A stretch of DNA of 64,000 nucleotides, from positions 1-64,000 of the forward strand of contig JAFDXG010000056.1 of the NCBI GenBank assembly GCA_018268105.1, given 5' to 3'. The notes under the pieces are model-generated. The model made no database searches. It was given only the letters and a program-made list of their open reading frames with translations, and had not been told where the DNA came from. The translations under genes were made by a program, and so were the position numbers. Shown here in pieces: positions 9,281-17,099 of the stretch. Each line of letters starts with the position of its first letter. Within the stretch, counting starts at the first letter, position 1. Origin of the DNA: Bacteroidota bacterium. GTDB lineage: Bacteria; Bacteroidota; Bacteroidia; Chitinophagales; Chitinophagaceae.

Positions 9281-10342
9281 ATGGCAAAAAAAGATGGACA
9301 GCTTTCGGGGGTGAAAGAAATAGCCAGGAGGGCAAATGTGTCTATTGGTACTGTGGACAGGGTGTTGCACAACAGGGCTGGGGTTTCACCAAAGACCCGT
9401 GACAAGATTAAAGCTATCATCAAAGAACTGGATTATCAGCCTAACCTCCTCGCACGCCGGCTTGCATCAAAAAAAGTTATTCATATTGCCACCCTAATCC
9501 CTACTGTTTCAAAAGATACCAGCTTCTGGTCGCAACCTTTACAGGGTATCATGCGGGCAGAAGCTGAAGTACAGAAATATAATATTAAGGTTGACAAATA
9601 TTTCTTTGACCAGGATGATAAAACATCCTTTGTTAACCAGACCAAAAAAATTTTTAGAGTGAAACCGGATGGTGTAATGCTGTCTCCGGATTTTGTGGAT
9701 GAAGCGACTGCTTTTACCAACAAATGCAGTAAACTGGATATTCCTTTTGTATTTATAGATTCGGATATCGAAGGACAAAACAGCCTGAGCTATATAGGGC
9801 CGCACCTCTACGACAGCGGCTACCTTGCTGCTAACCTGGTAAGTTATATTTTAAGAGAGAATGAGTCAGTGTTGCTGTTGAATATTTCACAGAGAATGTA
9901 TAAACATCATCACCTTTTGCGAAAAGAGGAAGGCTTCAGGGCTTATTTTATAGACAACTCTCTGAATAAAAAAATAACGAAGGTTGATATCAAGAAGAGC
10001 GACAGGCATTCTATTGAGAAAGAAATAGCTGCCTCCCTGACAAAAAACAAAGATATCCGCCTGATATTTGTCACCAACTCAAGGGTATCCCTGGTAGCGC
10101 AATGCCTAAAAAAATTGAAGAAGAAATTGATACTGATAGGGTACGATTTTATAGAAGAAAATATTAAAGCGCTGGTTGACGGAGATATTGATTTCCTGAT
10201 CTGTCAGAAACCGGGGGAACAAGCCTATAAAGCGGTGATGTCGCTTTACCAATATATTGTACTCAATGCCACGGTAGACCGTATGCAGTTTATGCCTATT
10301 GATATTATCACCCGGGAAAATTATCAGTTTTATAAGAATTAA
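9281..10342 (+). CDS. LacI-family transcriptional regulator
   Basis: A 353-residue repressor. The N-terminal helix-turn-helix is clear at about residues 9-60 (GVKEIARRANVSIGTVDRVL, then the hinge helix QPNLLARRLASKK). The rest is a periplasmic-binding-protein-like sugar sensor domain, with IGPHLYDSGYLAANLVSYIL and GYDFIEENIKALVDGDIDF. Only one LacI-family gene is in the window, and copies of one CpG-centred palindrome lie in the promoters of the surrounding catabolic genes, so it is the obvious candidate to bind them. The effector is probably a sugar or breakdown product of the target glycan. It is transcribed as its own unit between the SusCD operon and the ThuA gene. Confidence 0.92.
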   Translation: MAKKDGQLSGVKEIARRANVSIGTVDRVLHNRAGVSPKTRDKIKAIIKELDYQPNLLARRLASKKVIHIATLIPTVSKDTSFWSQPLQGIMRAEAEVQKYNIKVDKYFFDQDDKTSFVNQTKKIFRVKPDGVMLSPDFVDEATAFTNKCSKLDIPFVFIDSDIEGQNSLSYIGPHLYDSGYLAANLVSYILRENESVLLLNISQRMYKHHHLLRKEEGFRAYFIDNSLNKKITKVDIKKSDRHSIEKEIAASLTKNKDIRLIFVTNSRVSLVAQCLKKLKKKLILIGYDFIEENIKALVDGDIDFLICQKPGEQAYKAVMSLYQYIVLNATVDRMQFMPIDIITRENYQFYKN

Positions 10343-10418
10343 TGACGCTGCACAATGACCTTCTCCCGATGAAACCAGCATTTTCTTTTTTTACGGTATA
10401 GGATTTGGCGGATACAAA

Positions 10419-10446
10419 TATATTTGTTTATTTCGTGTACGTACAC
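10419..10446 (+). promoter_or_regulatory. Promoter -7 element and LacI-type operator of the ThuA-like gene
   Basis: A perfect -7 element TATATTTG lies at 10419-10426, followed by the fully symmetric palindrome GTGTACGTACAC at 10435-10446, which would cover the transcription start. The ATG is at 10469. This is the best (perfectly symmetric) of the six operator copies in the window. Confidence 0.7.
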
Positions 10447-10468
10447 ATAATAAACAATATTACAAATT

Positions 10469-11263
10469 ATGTACAAAGGCCTTTTCACTGTATGGATGCT
10501 GGTATTCATAATGGCGTCGGGGGCCAACAGCAAAGAGATGAAATATGGGAAGAATTCATACAAGCAGCCTCCGCATATTGTGTTTCTGATATCAGAAGAC
10601 TCCCTTAATTATAGCGCCCACATCACTATTCCTGCGTTTGCAAAATTTGTAGAGGAAAGGTATGGCTATAAAACATCTGTATTGCTGGGTCAGGGCGAAC
10701 GGGCATCGTATAGCTTCCCGGGTATTGATGTGCTTGCCAAAGCCGACCTGCTGGTGGTATTCTGCCGACGGGTGGCGCTTGCTCCGGCACAACTAAACAC
10801 AATAAAGAGATACCTGGCAAAAGGGAAACCTGTAGTTGGTATCCGAACTGCAAATCATGCATTCTCATTACTTGAGAAACCTGCTGAAGGATTTGAGGCC
10901 TGGCCGGGATTTGTAGATTCGGTTCTTGGCTGTAAAAACAGGGGTTATGGACCGGTATTACCCGGCACAGAAATTTCAATAGCTCCCAATGCTGCAAATC
11001 ACCCTATCCTAAACGGGGTTGCTCCCGGCCAATGGCACAGCAATGGAAATGTGTACCTGGTTGCACCCTTATTAGATGAAAAATCGGAGGTGTTGTTAAA
11101 AGGGAGCGAAGGAGAAAACGTACAACCTGTTGCCTGGACCAGACAATATGGGAATTGCAGGATATTTTATACCTCTATGGGATATCCGGATGATTTTAAT
11201 ATACCACAGTTCCGGCAACTTTTATTAAACGGAATCCATTGGGCACTACAGGCGGATAATTGA
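10469..11263 (+). CDS. ThuA-like domain protein, exported
   Basis: A 264-residue protein with a Sec-type signal peptide (hydrophobic residues about 5-17) and a ThuA-like, class I glutamine amidotransferase-type fold: PHIVFLISEDSLNY, ADLLVVFCRRVALAP, GKPVVGIRTANHAF, HPILNGVAPGQW and a C-terminal RIFYTSMGYPDDF. ThuA proteins are tied to disaccharide use (trehalose, kojibiose) and occur in many Bacteroidota glycan clusters; their exact chemistry is unsettled. Here it leads a likely two-gene unit with the beta-propeller protein 36 bp downstream, under a perfect LacI-type operator. Probably periplasmic. Confidence 0.85.
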   Translation: MYKGLFTVWMLVFIMASGANSKEMKYGKNSYKQPPHIVFLISEDSLNYSAHITIPAFAKFVEERYGYKTSVLLGQGERASYSFPGIDVLAKADLLVVFCRRVALAPAQLNTIKRYLAKGKPVVGIRTANHAFSLLEKPAEGFEAWPGFVDSVLGCKNRGYGPVLPGTEISIAPNAANHPILNGVAPGQWHSNGNVYLVAPLLDEKSEVLLKGSEGENVQPVAWTRQYGNCRIFYTSMGYPDDFNIPQFRQLLLNGIHWALQADN

Positions 11264-11299
11264 GTCACTATTTTCAAACGAAACTGAAAAGAAAAATCT

Positions 11300-12670
11300 A
11301 TGAACTGTATGAATTCAAAAGGAGGATCCCACAAACATCTGAATCAGGAAATCCATAAAGAAGCTGCCGCAAAAAAAAGCGAAAATATTACGGCTATTTA
11401 TTACAATTCCGGATTTGAATTTTCGCATGACACCTACAATGGTATTTATGCAGCAAGCGACGGACTGATATATTATGTGTTATGCTCCGAATCCATTGAA
11501 GAGGGCGGGAAGATGTATTCCTTTGATCCTGCAACAAAAGCGATAAGACTTTGCGGCGACCTGACAGAAGCATGCGGTGAAAAAGGACTGAAAACAATAC
11601 CGCAGGGTAAAAGCCATGTTAACTTCGTTGAAGCAAATGAGAAACTTTATTTCGGCACACATATAGGTTACTACAGCAATATTGAAGGAACTGATCGAAT
11701 GGGTATCCCGCCTGAAGGCTATAAGCCTTACCCGGGAGGACACCTGCTTTCATTTGATATGCACAGCAGGACGTTTGAAGACTATGGCGTTGTTCCGCAT
11801 AAGGAAGGCGTACTAACTATGAATATGGATACGCAAAGAAATCTTATGTATGGTATTACATGGCCAACAGGCTATTTCTTCAGATACGATATAGGGAAAA
11901 AAGAAATGAAAGATTTGGGCCGCATCTCTGAAGATGGAGAGAGTGGAACAAAGGAAAAATACAGGACATTATGCAGGTCCATTACAATCAATCCGGATAC
12001 GGGCATGGTTTACTTCAGCACATCAGACGGAGTAATTTTTCAATACGATCCTGTTCCTGATCAGGTGCAACCTATTGTTGAAGACAATTTACGAAAAGAT
12101 TATTTCGGACAATACGACCCAGCCTCCCCGGGACATATGGGGTATAACTGGCGGCAGGTATTCTGGCATGCAGGGCACAAAGCCATTTATGGCATACATG
12201 GCAATTCCGGTTATTTTTTCCGGTTCGACCCCGCTACAAAAAAAGTGGAAATACTCGACAGGATTACTTCAAAACCTTCCCAACGTAGCGGGATGTTCGA
12301 TCAGTTCAGTTATGGTTATCTCGGATTAATGATTGGCCATAATCAGCGCACGGTATACTATCTTACAGGTTCCCCTATGTACATTAATGGAAAAAGAGTG
12401 ACCGGTAAATCTTGTACGGCAAAAGGTGAAGCAAAAGGGCTGGAGAATTTACACCTGGTTACCTATGATATCGTTATTCACAAGTATCAGGATCATGGAC
12501 CGATATTTTTTGAAGATGGATCAGCGCCCTTGTATGTAAACTCAATAGCAATCGGATTCGACCGGCATATCTATTTCATGGGCAGGGTGCCGGAAAAAGA
12601 CAAAATCAAGACAGACCTTATCAGTATACCCGATCCCTTAAAAGACGAAGAATTTTCTACACCATTATAA
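11300..12670 (+). CDS. Beta-propeller protein of unknown function
   Basis: A 456-residue protein I cannot assign to a named enzyme. It is built from repeated blades of the kind GKMYSFDPATKAIRLCGDLT, GHLLSFDMHSRTFEDYGVVP, GYFFRYDIGKKEMKDLGRIS and GYFFRFDPATKKVEILDRIT: an aromatic-Asp-P/I core followed by a charged turn and an aliphatic strand, as in seven-bladed propellers. No signal peptide is seen at the annotated start (Met codons at 11300 and 11309), so it may be cytoplasmic or the true start may lie elsewhere. It follows the ThuA gene closely in the same LacI-controlled unit. It could be a sugar-binding propeller, lyase or isomerase of the same pathway. Confidence 0.75.
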   Translation: MNCMNSKGGSHKHLNQEIHKEAAAKKSENITAIYYNSGFEFSHDTYNGIYAASDGLIYYVLCSESIEEGGKMYSFDPATKAIRLCGDLTEACGEKGLKTIPQGKSHVNFVEANEKLYFGTHIGYYSNIEGTDRMGIPPEGYKPYPGGHLLSFDMHSRTFEDYGVVPHKEGVLTMNMDTQRNLMYGITWPTGYFFRYDIGKKEMKDLGRISEDGESGTKEKYRTLCRSITINPDTGMVYFSTSDGVIFQYDPVPDQVQPIVEDNLRKDYFGQYDPASPGHMGYNWRQVFWHAGHKAIYGIHGNSGYFFRFDPATKKVEILDRITSKPSQRSGMFDQFSYGYLGLMIGHNQRTVYYLTGSPMYINGKRVTGKSCTAKGEAKGLENLHLVTYDIVIHKYQDHGPIFFEDGSAPLYVNSIAIGFDRHIYFMGRVPEKDKIKTDLISIPDPLKDEEFSTPL

Positions 12671-12681
12671 ATAAATGCAAA

Positions 12682-12714
12682 CCATAGGCAGGGATTTAAC
12701 TTCCTGCACTATGG
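12682..12714. terminator. Hairpin between convergent genes
   Basis: CCATAG-GCAGG (12682-12692) pairs with CCTGC-A-CTATGG (12703-12714), with one bulged A and a loop holding the stop codon of the minus-strand gene. It lacks a strong T run, so it is at best a weak shared terminator. Confidence 0.4.
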
Positions 12715-14072
12715 ATGCTATATTGATGCGCCACGGGTTTATTCAGTTTTGAAATATCGAGTAGTATTTGTTCTGCCTTCTCGTAGAGCGATGCCTCTAA
12801 TGGCTTATTTGCAATGTACGATTCAAACATTTTGCTGAAGAAATTATAGTTGTCGCTCGATTTGTATTTTTCCATAATAGCTGGCAGCGCTGTTTTTAGC
12901 TGTTCCACGTCTTTAATTCCTTCCATATCTCTGTGATGCTGATACTCCACATATTTAAGCGTTCTTAGTACCCTTTCACTTTTCCAATATTCCTCAAACT
13001 GGTCCAATACTTTTTGTGCCTGACTGTATTGGGGGGTATTGTGATATTGTGATAAATTGATGCCTTTATTTAGTTCTTCCTGGCTGAACCCGGCAATTTC
13101 ATTTCCGTCAATATCAAGAATATAATTACCTTCTTTTAGTCCCTTTACCTGCAGGATGTCTGCGTTCAGTTCATTTGTAAAGCAAAAAAATGAATCCGGA
13201 TAAATTTCTTCGGGCGTAGGAAAAGGCAGTGCATGGGCTGTGGCAATAAATGATACGGATGCTGGTTTTGTGATCAGTGTATTTATTTCGCAGTTCTCAT
13301 TGCGCACTACCTTATGCTTTGCGGCGTCAATAGCTATATGAGACACTTTGCCATCCACCTTTTGCATTCGTAAAAACGCTGCCGACATTACAAAGTATCC
13401 CATTTTACTTACGTGCACCCTGTCGTGGCCTATAATCGTTTTTGTAGAATCGCCCTTTTGGATTTTATTACTGATATCGTTCATAGCCGTCCAGCAGTCT
13501 ACTACCGGAAGGTAATATTTTTTTCCCAGCAACTTGAGGTGTTCCGCGCAGCGTTTAAGATTATTATTGATCCCCGGGTAATTGGGTATGGATGATTTAA
13601 CCACCTCATCAACGATGGTAGGCGTTTGCAAAATTACTTTTATGCCTCGGACAAGCAATTTTTCTACAATTAGGTCTGTATTTTTCATCCAGTGCTGTAC
13701 CGCCTCTTCCTGGCGTGCTTTTATGCCTGGTTCATCCTGCTTTTCTGCTAAGTACAGATATGGGCGGAGATCATTTTCTTCAATCATTGTTACACACCAG
13801 GTGGGGCGGTTAATCAGTATATCGTCGTCTACGCGCCTTAATATTTCATCAGTTACATCTCCGGATATACCGGCATTAAAGAAGTGGAGGTTCCTTTCCG
13901 GGTATCGAGTTGCGTAAAACAAATTTGTATAATGAAAACATCCGCCATTCATGGCAACGCTGCTCCCAATGTAGCATATCCGGTCACCGTCTTTGAACAG
14001 GTTCTGCTGTGCGCAACAAGTATGTATACAAGCAAAGATTGCAACGGCAGACAGGAATAGATATTTCTTCAT
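12696..14072 (-). CDS. SGNH/GDSL-type esterase, exported
   Basis: A 458-residue protein with a Sec signal peptide (MKKYLFLSAVAIFAC, cleavage near CCAQ). The SGNH hydrolase blocks are visible: block I is ICYIGSSVAMNG with the likely nucleophile Ser38 but G-S-S in place of G-D-S; block II is NAGISGDVTDEIL (Gly71 region); block III is EENDLR (Asn100); block V is GHDRVH, giving Asp217 and His220. A long helical C-terminal extension (about residues 348-440) follows the catalytic domain. Such enzymes commonly remove acetyl groups from plant or microbial glycans. It lies 26 bp downstream of the amidohydrolase gene in the same unit. A decayed paralogue is at 16633-17095. Confidence 0.85.
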   Translation of the reverse strand: MKKYLFLSAVAIFACIHTCCAQQNLFKDGDRICYIGSSVAMNGGCFHYTNLFYATRYPERNLHFFNAGISGDVTDEILRRVDDDILINRPTWCVTMIEENDLRPYLYLAEKQDEPGIKARQEEAVQHWMKNTDLIVEKLLVRGIKVILQTPTIVDEVVKSSIPNYPGINNNLKRCAEHLKLLGKKYYLPVVDCWTAMNDISNKIQKGDSTKTIIGHDRVHVSKMGYFVMSAAFLRMQKVDGKVSHIAIDAAKHKVVRNENCEINTLITKPASVSFIATAHALPFPTPEEIYPDSFFCFTNELNADILQVKGLKEGNYILDIDGNEIAGFSQEELNKGINLSQYHNTPQYSQAQKVLDQFEEYWKSERVLRTLKYVEYQHHRDMEGIKDVEQLKTALPAIMEKYKSSDNYNFFSKMFESYIANKPLEASLYEKAEQILLDISKLNKPVAHQYSIHSAGS

Positions 14073-14098
14073 AAAGCTTGGTAAGTGATTTGAGATAT

Positions 14099-15082
14099 TT
14101 AGAGTTTCAGTAACTTTTTCGCATTCTCATATAATATTTTTCTTTCGATTGTTTTATTGGGTGCAAGTTTGCGGATGATTTGGAGAAGGTTTGTACCTAT
14201 GCAATTGTCTTCTGCTTTTGCAGTGCGGTCCCAGCAATCACTGCCGAAGAGTAGTTTATCTTGATGTCTGGTAAGGAAATTCTGAACGTGATCGGTATTC
14301 CGGTATAAGGAATTGAATCCTGACCTTCCTGAGAAGTCGCCCCACACATTGGGATAATCAAGCAACCTGTCTGTCAGTCCGCCTGGTGTAACTTTTGTCA
14401 TAGGATACCAGTTATTATCGTCTTTCTGGTTTTTATCAATGTGGGCCCACCAGGTTTGTGCATGCCCTATAAAGTTTACACGCTTGTATTTTTTCACCAT
14501 TTTTTCAAATCGCTCAAAGTTCCTGTTATATGTATTATATAGCCAGTGCATTAATACCGGAACGTCATATTTGTCGGCAAGCTTGTAAATCTCCTGCATC
14601 GCCAGAGAGTCGCATTCCACTCCGAATTTTGATTCACCGATCATCTTAGCGCCTAATTGCAGGTACTTTTCAATTTCGGTAATGGCGCCGGGCAAGTCGG
14701 GTATTTCGTTTGCGGCAAATAGAAACTCTCCGGGAAAGCGTTGAGCAAGAGCATAAGCGGCTTCGTTCGGTCCTATATCTGCCTGCAGTCCGTTTGCCAT
14801 TCCATAATAGGTTGAACCATACTCTTTGGGATGTCCTGCAGGTTGTAAAATTGTAATTGATATACCCATAGCCCGCTGGTGAGCAATAAGATCATCATCT
14901 GATCTTTTATTGTAGTTAGTATGCTGATGAATGTCAATAATAGGTTCTGTATCACCATTTTTACTTACAGGCTTATTGGCGAAGTTATTTTGTGTCAGCA
15001 GAGATGGGGCGATAAACGCGCCTGCTCCGAGTTTTACATTTTGTATAAGAAAGTTTCTTCTGGAAAGTGTCTGATCACTCAT
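14099..15082 (-). CDS. Tat-exported amidohydrolase (amidohydrolase 2 family)
   Basis: A 327-residue metal-dependent hydrolase with a twin-arginine signal (LSRRNFLIQNVKLGAGAF). The TIM-barrel amidohydrolase motifs are present: DIHQH (metal-binding HxH, about residues 51-53), a conserved HW after strand 5, GHAQTWW, and the FGSDCWD motif that carries the catalytic Asp. Members of this group include lactonases and decarboxylases, so a sugar lactone or carboxylated product is a plausible substrate; this is inference. It is first in a minus-strand pair with the SGNH esterase and diverges from the aminotransferase gene, with a LacI-type operator between them. Confidence 0.85.
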   Translation of the reverse strand: MSDQTLSRRNFLIQNVKLGAGAFIAPSLLTQNNFANKPVSKNGDTEPIIDIHQHTNYNKRSDDDLIAHQRAMGISITILQPAGHPKEYGSTYYGMANGLQADIGPNEAAYALAQRFPGEFLFAANEIPDLPGAITEIEKYLQLGAKMIGESKFGVECDSLAMQEIYKLADKYDVPVLMHWLYNTYNRNFERFEKMVKKYKRVNFIGHAQTWWAHIDKNQKDDNNWYPMTKVTPGGLTDRLLDYPNVWGDFSGRSGFNSLYRNTDHVQNFLTRHQDKLLFGSDCWDRTAKAEDNCIGTNLLQIIRKLAPNKTIERKILYENAKKLLKL

Positions 15083-15140
15083 ATTTTTATATTTAATCGG
15101 GATTGTGGGACAAAAGATTTCTTTTTTACGAAAATAATAC

Positions 15141-15159
15141 TATTTTCGTGTACGTAAAC
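15141..15159 (+). promoter_or_regulatory. -7 element and LacI-type operator of the aminotransferase/fucosidase unit
   Basis: GTGTACGTAAAC at 15148-15159 is preceded by the -7-like TATTTTCG (15141-15148), which shares a base with it. A mirrored copy of the -7-like element with a half operator (CGAAAATA and neighbours, about 15124-15136) lies on the other strand and would serve the divergent amidohydrolase gene. Confidence 0.65.
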
Positions 15160-15210
15160 TATTTTATTTCTTAATCTTGGAAAGTCCGGCACTAACGGTG
15201 ATTAATTGTT

Positions 15211-16581
15211 ATGTCAAAAAAAGAATTTTCACGTCGCGATTTCTTAAGGTGTAATTCTGTTACAGGATTAGGTTTGTTATTACCAGGAAGTCTTTCCGCC
15301 GCACCGCTGCATACAACATCTCTAAGTACTATAACGCCTGCTTTACTTGGCGGCAAACCGGTATTTGATAAAGAATGGCCCCAATGGCCTCAATGGATAC
15401 CGGAACAAGATGAACAGCGTGTTATTGACGTGTTGCGCAGCGGCGTTTGGTCAAGGAAGAATGTGGTGACTGAATTTGAAAATAAATGGGCAGCAACAGT
15501 AGGTGCAAATCGCTGCCTTGCAGTGGTAAATGGGACCAATGCACTGGTTGTTTCTTTAATTGAAAATAATATAGGAGCAGGAGATGAAGTTTTAATAGCT
15601 ACCTACACTTTTATTGCAACACCGGTTTCTGTGCTTACTGTTGGTGCCATGCCGGTTTTTGTGGATACAGATCCTGAGACATTTCAGATTGATGTTTCTA
15701 AAATTGAACAGAAAATTACTCCGCGTACGAAAGCCATTATGCCTGTTCACCTTGCGGGTTTACCTGCCGATATGGATGCGATAATGAAGATAGCAGCAAA
15801 ACATAAACTAATTGTAATTGAAGATGCCTGTCAGGCTCACCTTGCAGAATATAATAATAAAAAGGTAGGTACTATCGGTCATGCCGGCTGCTTTAGTTTT
15901 CAAAATTCAAAAAACCTGCCCATAGGAGAGGGGGGGGCTATTGTAAGTGATGATGAGGCTTTTATTGACCGCTGTTTCGCCTATCATAATTTTGGAAACG
16001 GATTTGGAAGTGTTAAACCTCGTAAAAATGAAAGTGGTGTACTTATAAGGGGAAATAAATTGAGATTGACTGAATATCAGGCTGCCATTGGTTTATCGCA
16101 GATTAAAAGACTGGAAGAACAAACAAAAAGGAGAACTGAAAGTGCTGATCTTTTAAGATCAGAATTGCCAAAGATCCCGGGAATAATTCCGGTAAAATTG
16201 GAAAAAGGTGTTACAAGAGGCGCTTATCACCTTTTCCCATTCAGGTATAAGAAAGAAGAATTTAATGACATACCGAGATCAAGATTTATAGACGCTCTCA
16301 ATGCAGAAGGTGTTACTTGTTACGGAGGGTATGAACCACTTAATACTATGCCTTATCTTGAGGATACTTTTAAATCAAAAAATTTTATAAGATCATATTC
16401 TAAAGAAACACTGGATATAACTAAATACAGGCAAAGAAATATGTGTCCTGAAAACGATAAACTCTGCCAGGAGGCAGTTTGGTTACCTCAATATGTGCTG
16501 CTTGCAGATAAACCTGAGATTACAAAAATCATAGAAGCAATTCATAAGATTTATGTCAATGCAAAAAAACTAAATCAGTAA
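15211..16581 (+). CDS. Tat-exported DegT/DnrJ/EryC1/StrS-family PLP aminotransferase
   Basis: A 456-residue PLP enzyme of the DegT sugar aminotransferase family with a twin-arginine signal at the N-terminus (FSRRDFLRCNSVTGLGLLLP, residues 6-25). The active site is intact: PLP-binding Asp205 in VIEDACQAH, the Schiff-base Lys234 in FSFQNSKNLPIGEGG, and a glycine-rich VVNGTNALV near 105-113. The family normally acts in the cytoplasm on nucleotide-linked keto sugars; a Tat signal implies export folded with its cofactor, so the substrate is probably a free sugar or glycan. It starts the plus-strand unit that also contains the broken esterase and the GH29 fucosidase, under a LacI-type operator. Confidence 0.88.
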   Translation: MSKKEFSRRDFLRCNSVTGLGLLLPGSLSAAPLHTTSLSTITPALLGGKPVFDKEWPQWPQWIPEQDEQRVIDVLRSGVWSRKNVVTEFENKWAATVGANRCLAVVNGTNALVVSLIENNIGAGDEVLIATYTFIATPVSVLTVGAMPVFVDTDPETFQIDVSKIEQKITPRTKAIMPVHLAGLPADMDAIMKIAAKHKLIVIEDACQAHLAEYNNKKVGTIGHAGCFSFQNSKNLPIGEGGAIVSDDEAFIDRCFAYHNFGNGFGSVKPRKNESGVLIRGNKLRLTEYQAAIGLSQIKRLEEQTKRRTESADLLRSELPKIPGIIPVKLEKGVTRGAYHLFPFRYKKEEFNDIPRSRFIDALNAEGVTCYGGYEPLNTMPYLEDTFKSKNFIRSYSKETLDITKYRQRNMCPENDKLCQEAVWLPQYVLLADKPEITKIIEAIHKIYVNAKKLNQ

Positions 16582-16632
16582 TCAGAATTGTGATTTGATT
16601 ATAAAAGACGATTTACTTTTAAATATGGAGTG

Positions 16633-17095
16633 ATGAGATACAAGAGATTTTTTTTTCTTGTCTTGACTGTAATATTTTCTATTCATCTCATTGCGCAGAA
16701 GAAGGGGAATGACATTTTATTTAAGAATGGTGACAGGGTTTGTTTTATTGGAAATAGTATTCTCCCAGTATAAGCAATCCGAAAAGCTGCTTTTGCTTTT
16801 CGAACAATATCTCAAATCAGAACGCGATATCAGAGCATTGTGAATGGTGGAATTTGATTTTCTGCAGAATACAAATGCTACCGGTTTGGATTCTATAAAA
16901 AATTTCCTTTATCATCTCTTGTCTACTCAATACGCGCAATCAAAGTATCGCAATTATTATAAGAGCCAGATTGATCATTATATTCAGACCAAAGCTAATG
17001 AGGGAAATTTACAGAGCATCCTGGAAGCAACTTTTAAGAAGATTTATGAAATGAAAACAACTTTTCATTTATTTGAAATTGTAAAAATAAAATAG
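16633..17095 (+). pseudogene. Decayed SGNH esterase, about 300 codons deleted
   Basis: ATG 16633 opens a signal peptide and esterase block I (FKNGDRVCFIGNSI), matching FKDGDRICYIGSSV of the intact enzyme at 12696-14072, then hits TAA at 16771-16773. In another frame from 16766, QYKQSEKLLLLFEQYLKSER matches that enzyme's C-terminal extension (QYSQAQKVLDQFEEYWKSER, residues 348-367). A TGA at 16841-16843 interrupts this part, which then continues in frame through MVEFDFLQ and on to 17095, still following the same extension. So residues equivalent to about 40-347 were lost with a frame change, and a nonsense mutation followed. It lies between the aminotransferase and the fucosidase genes and probably does nothing, though it leaves the operon readable. 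Confidence 0.88.
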
Positions 17096-17099
17096 CAAA

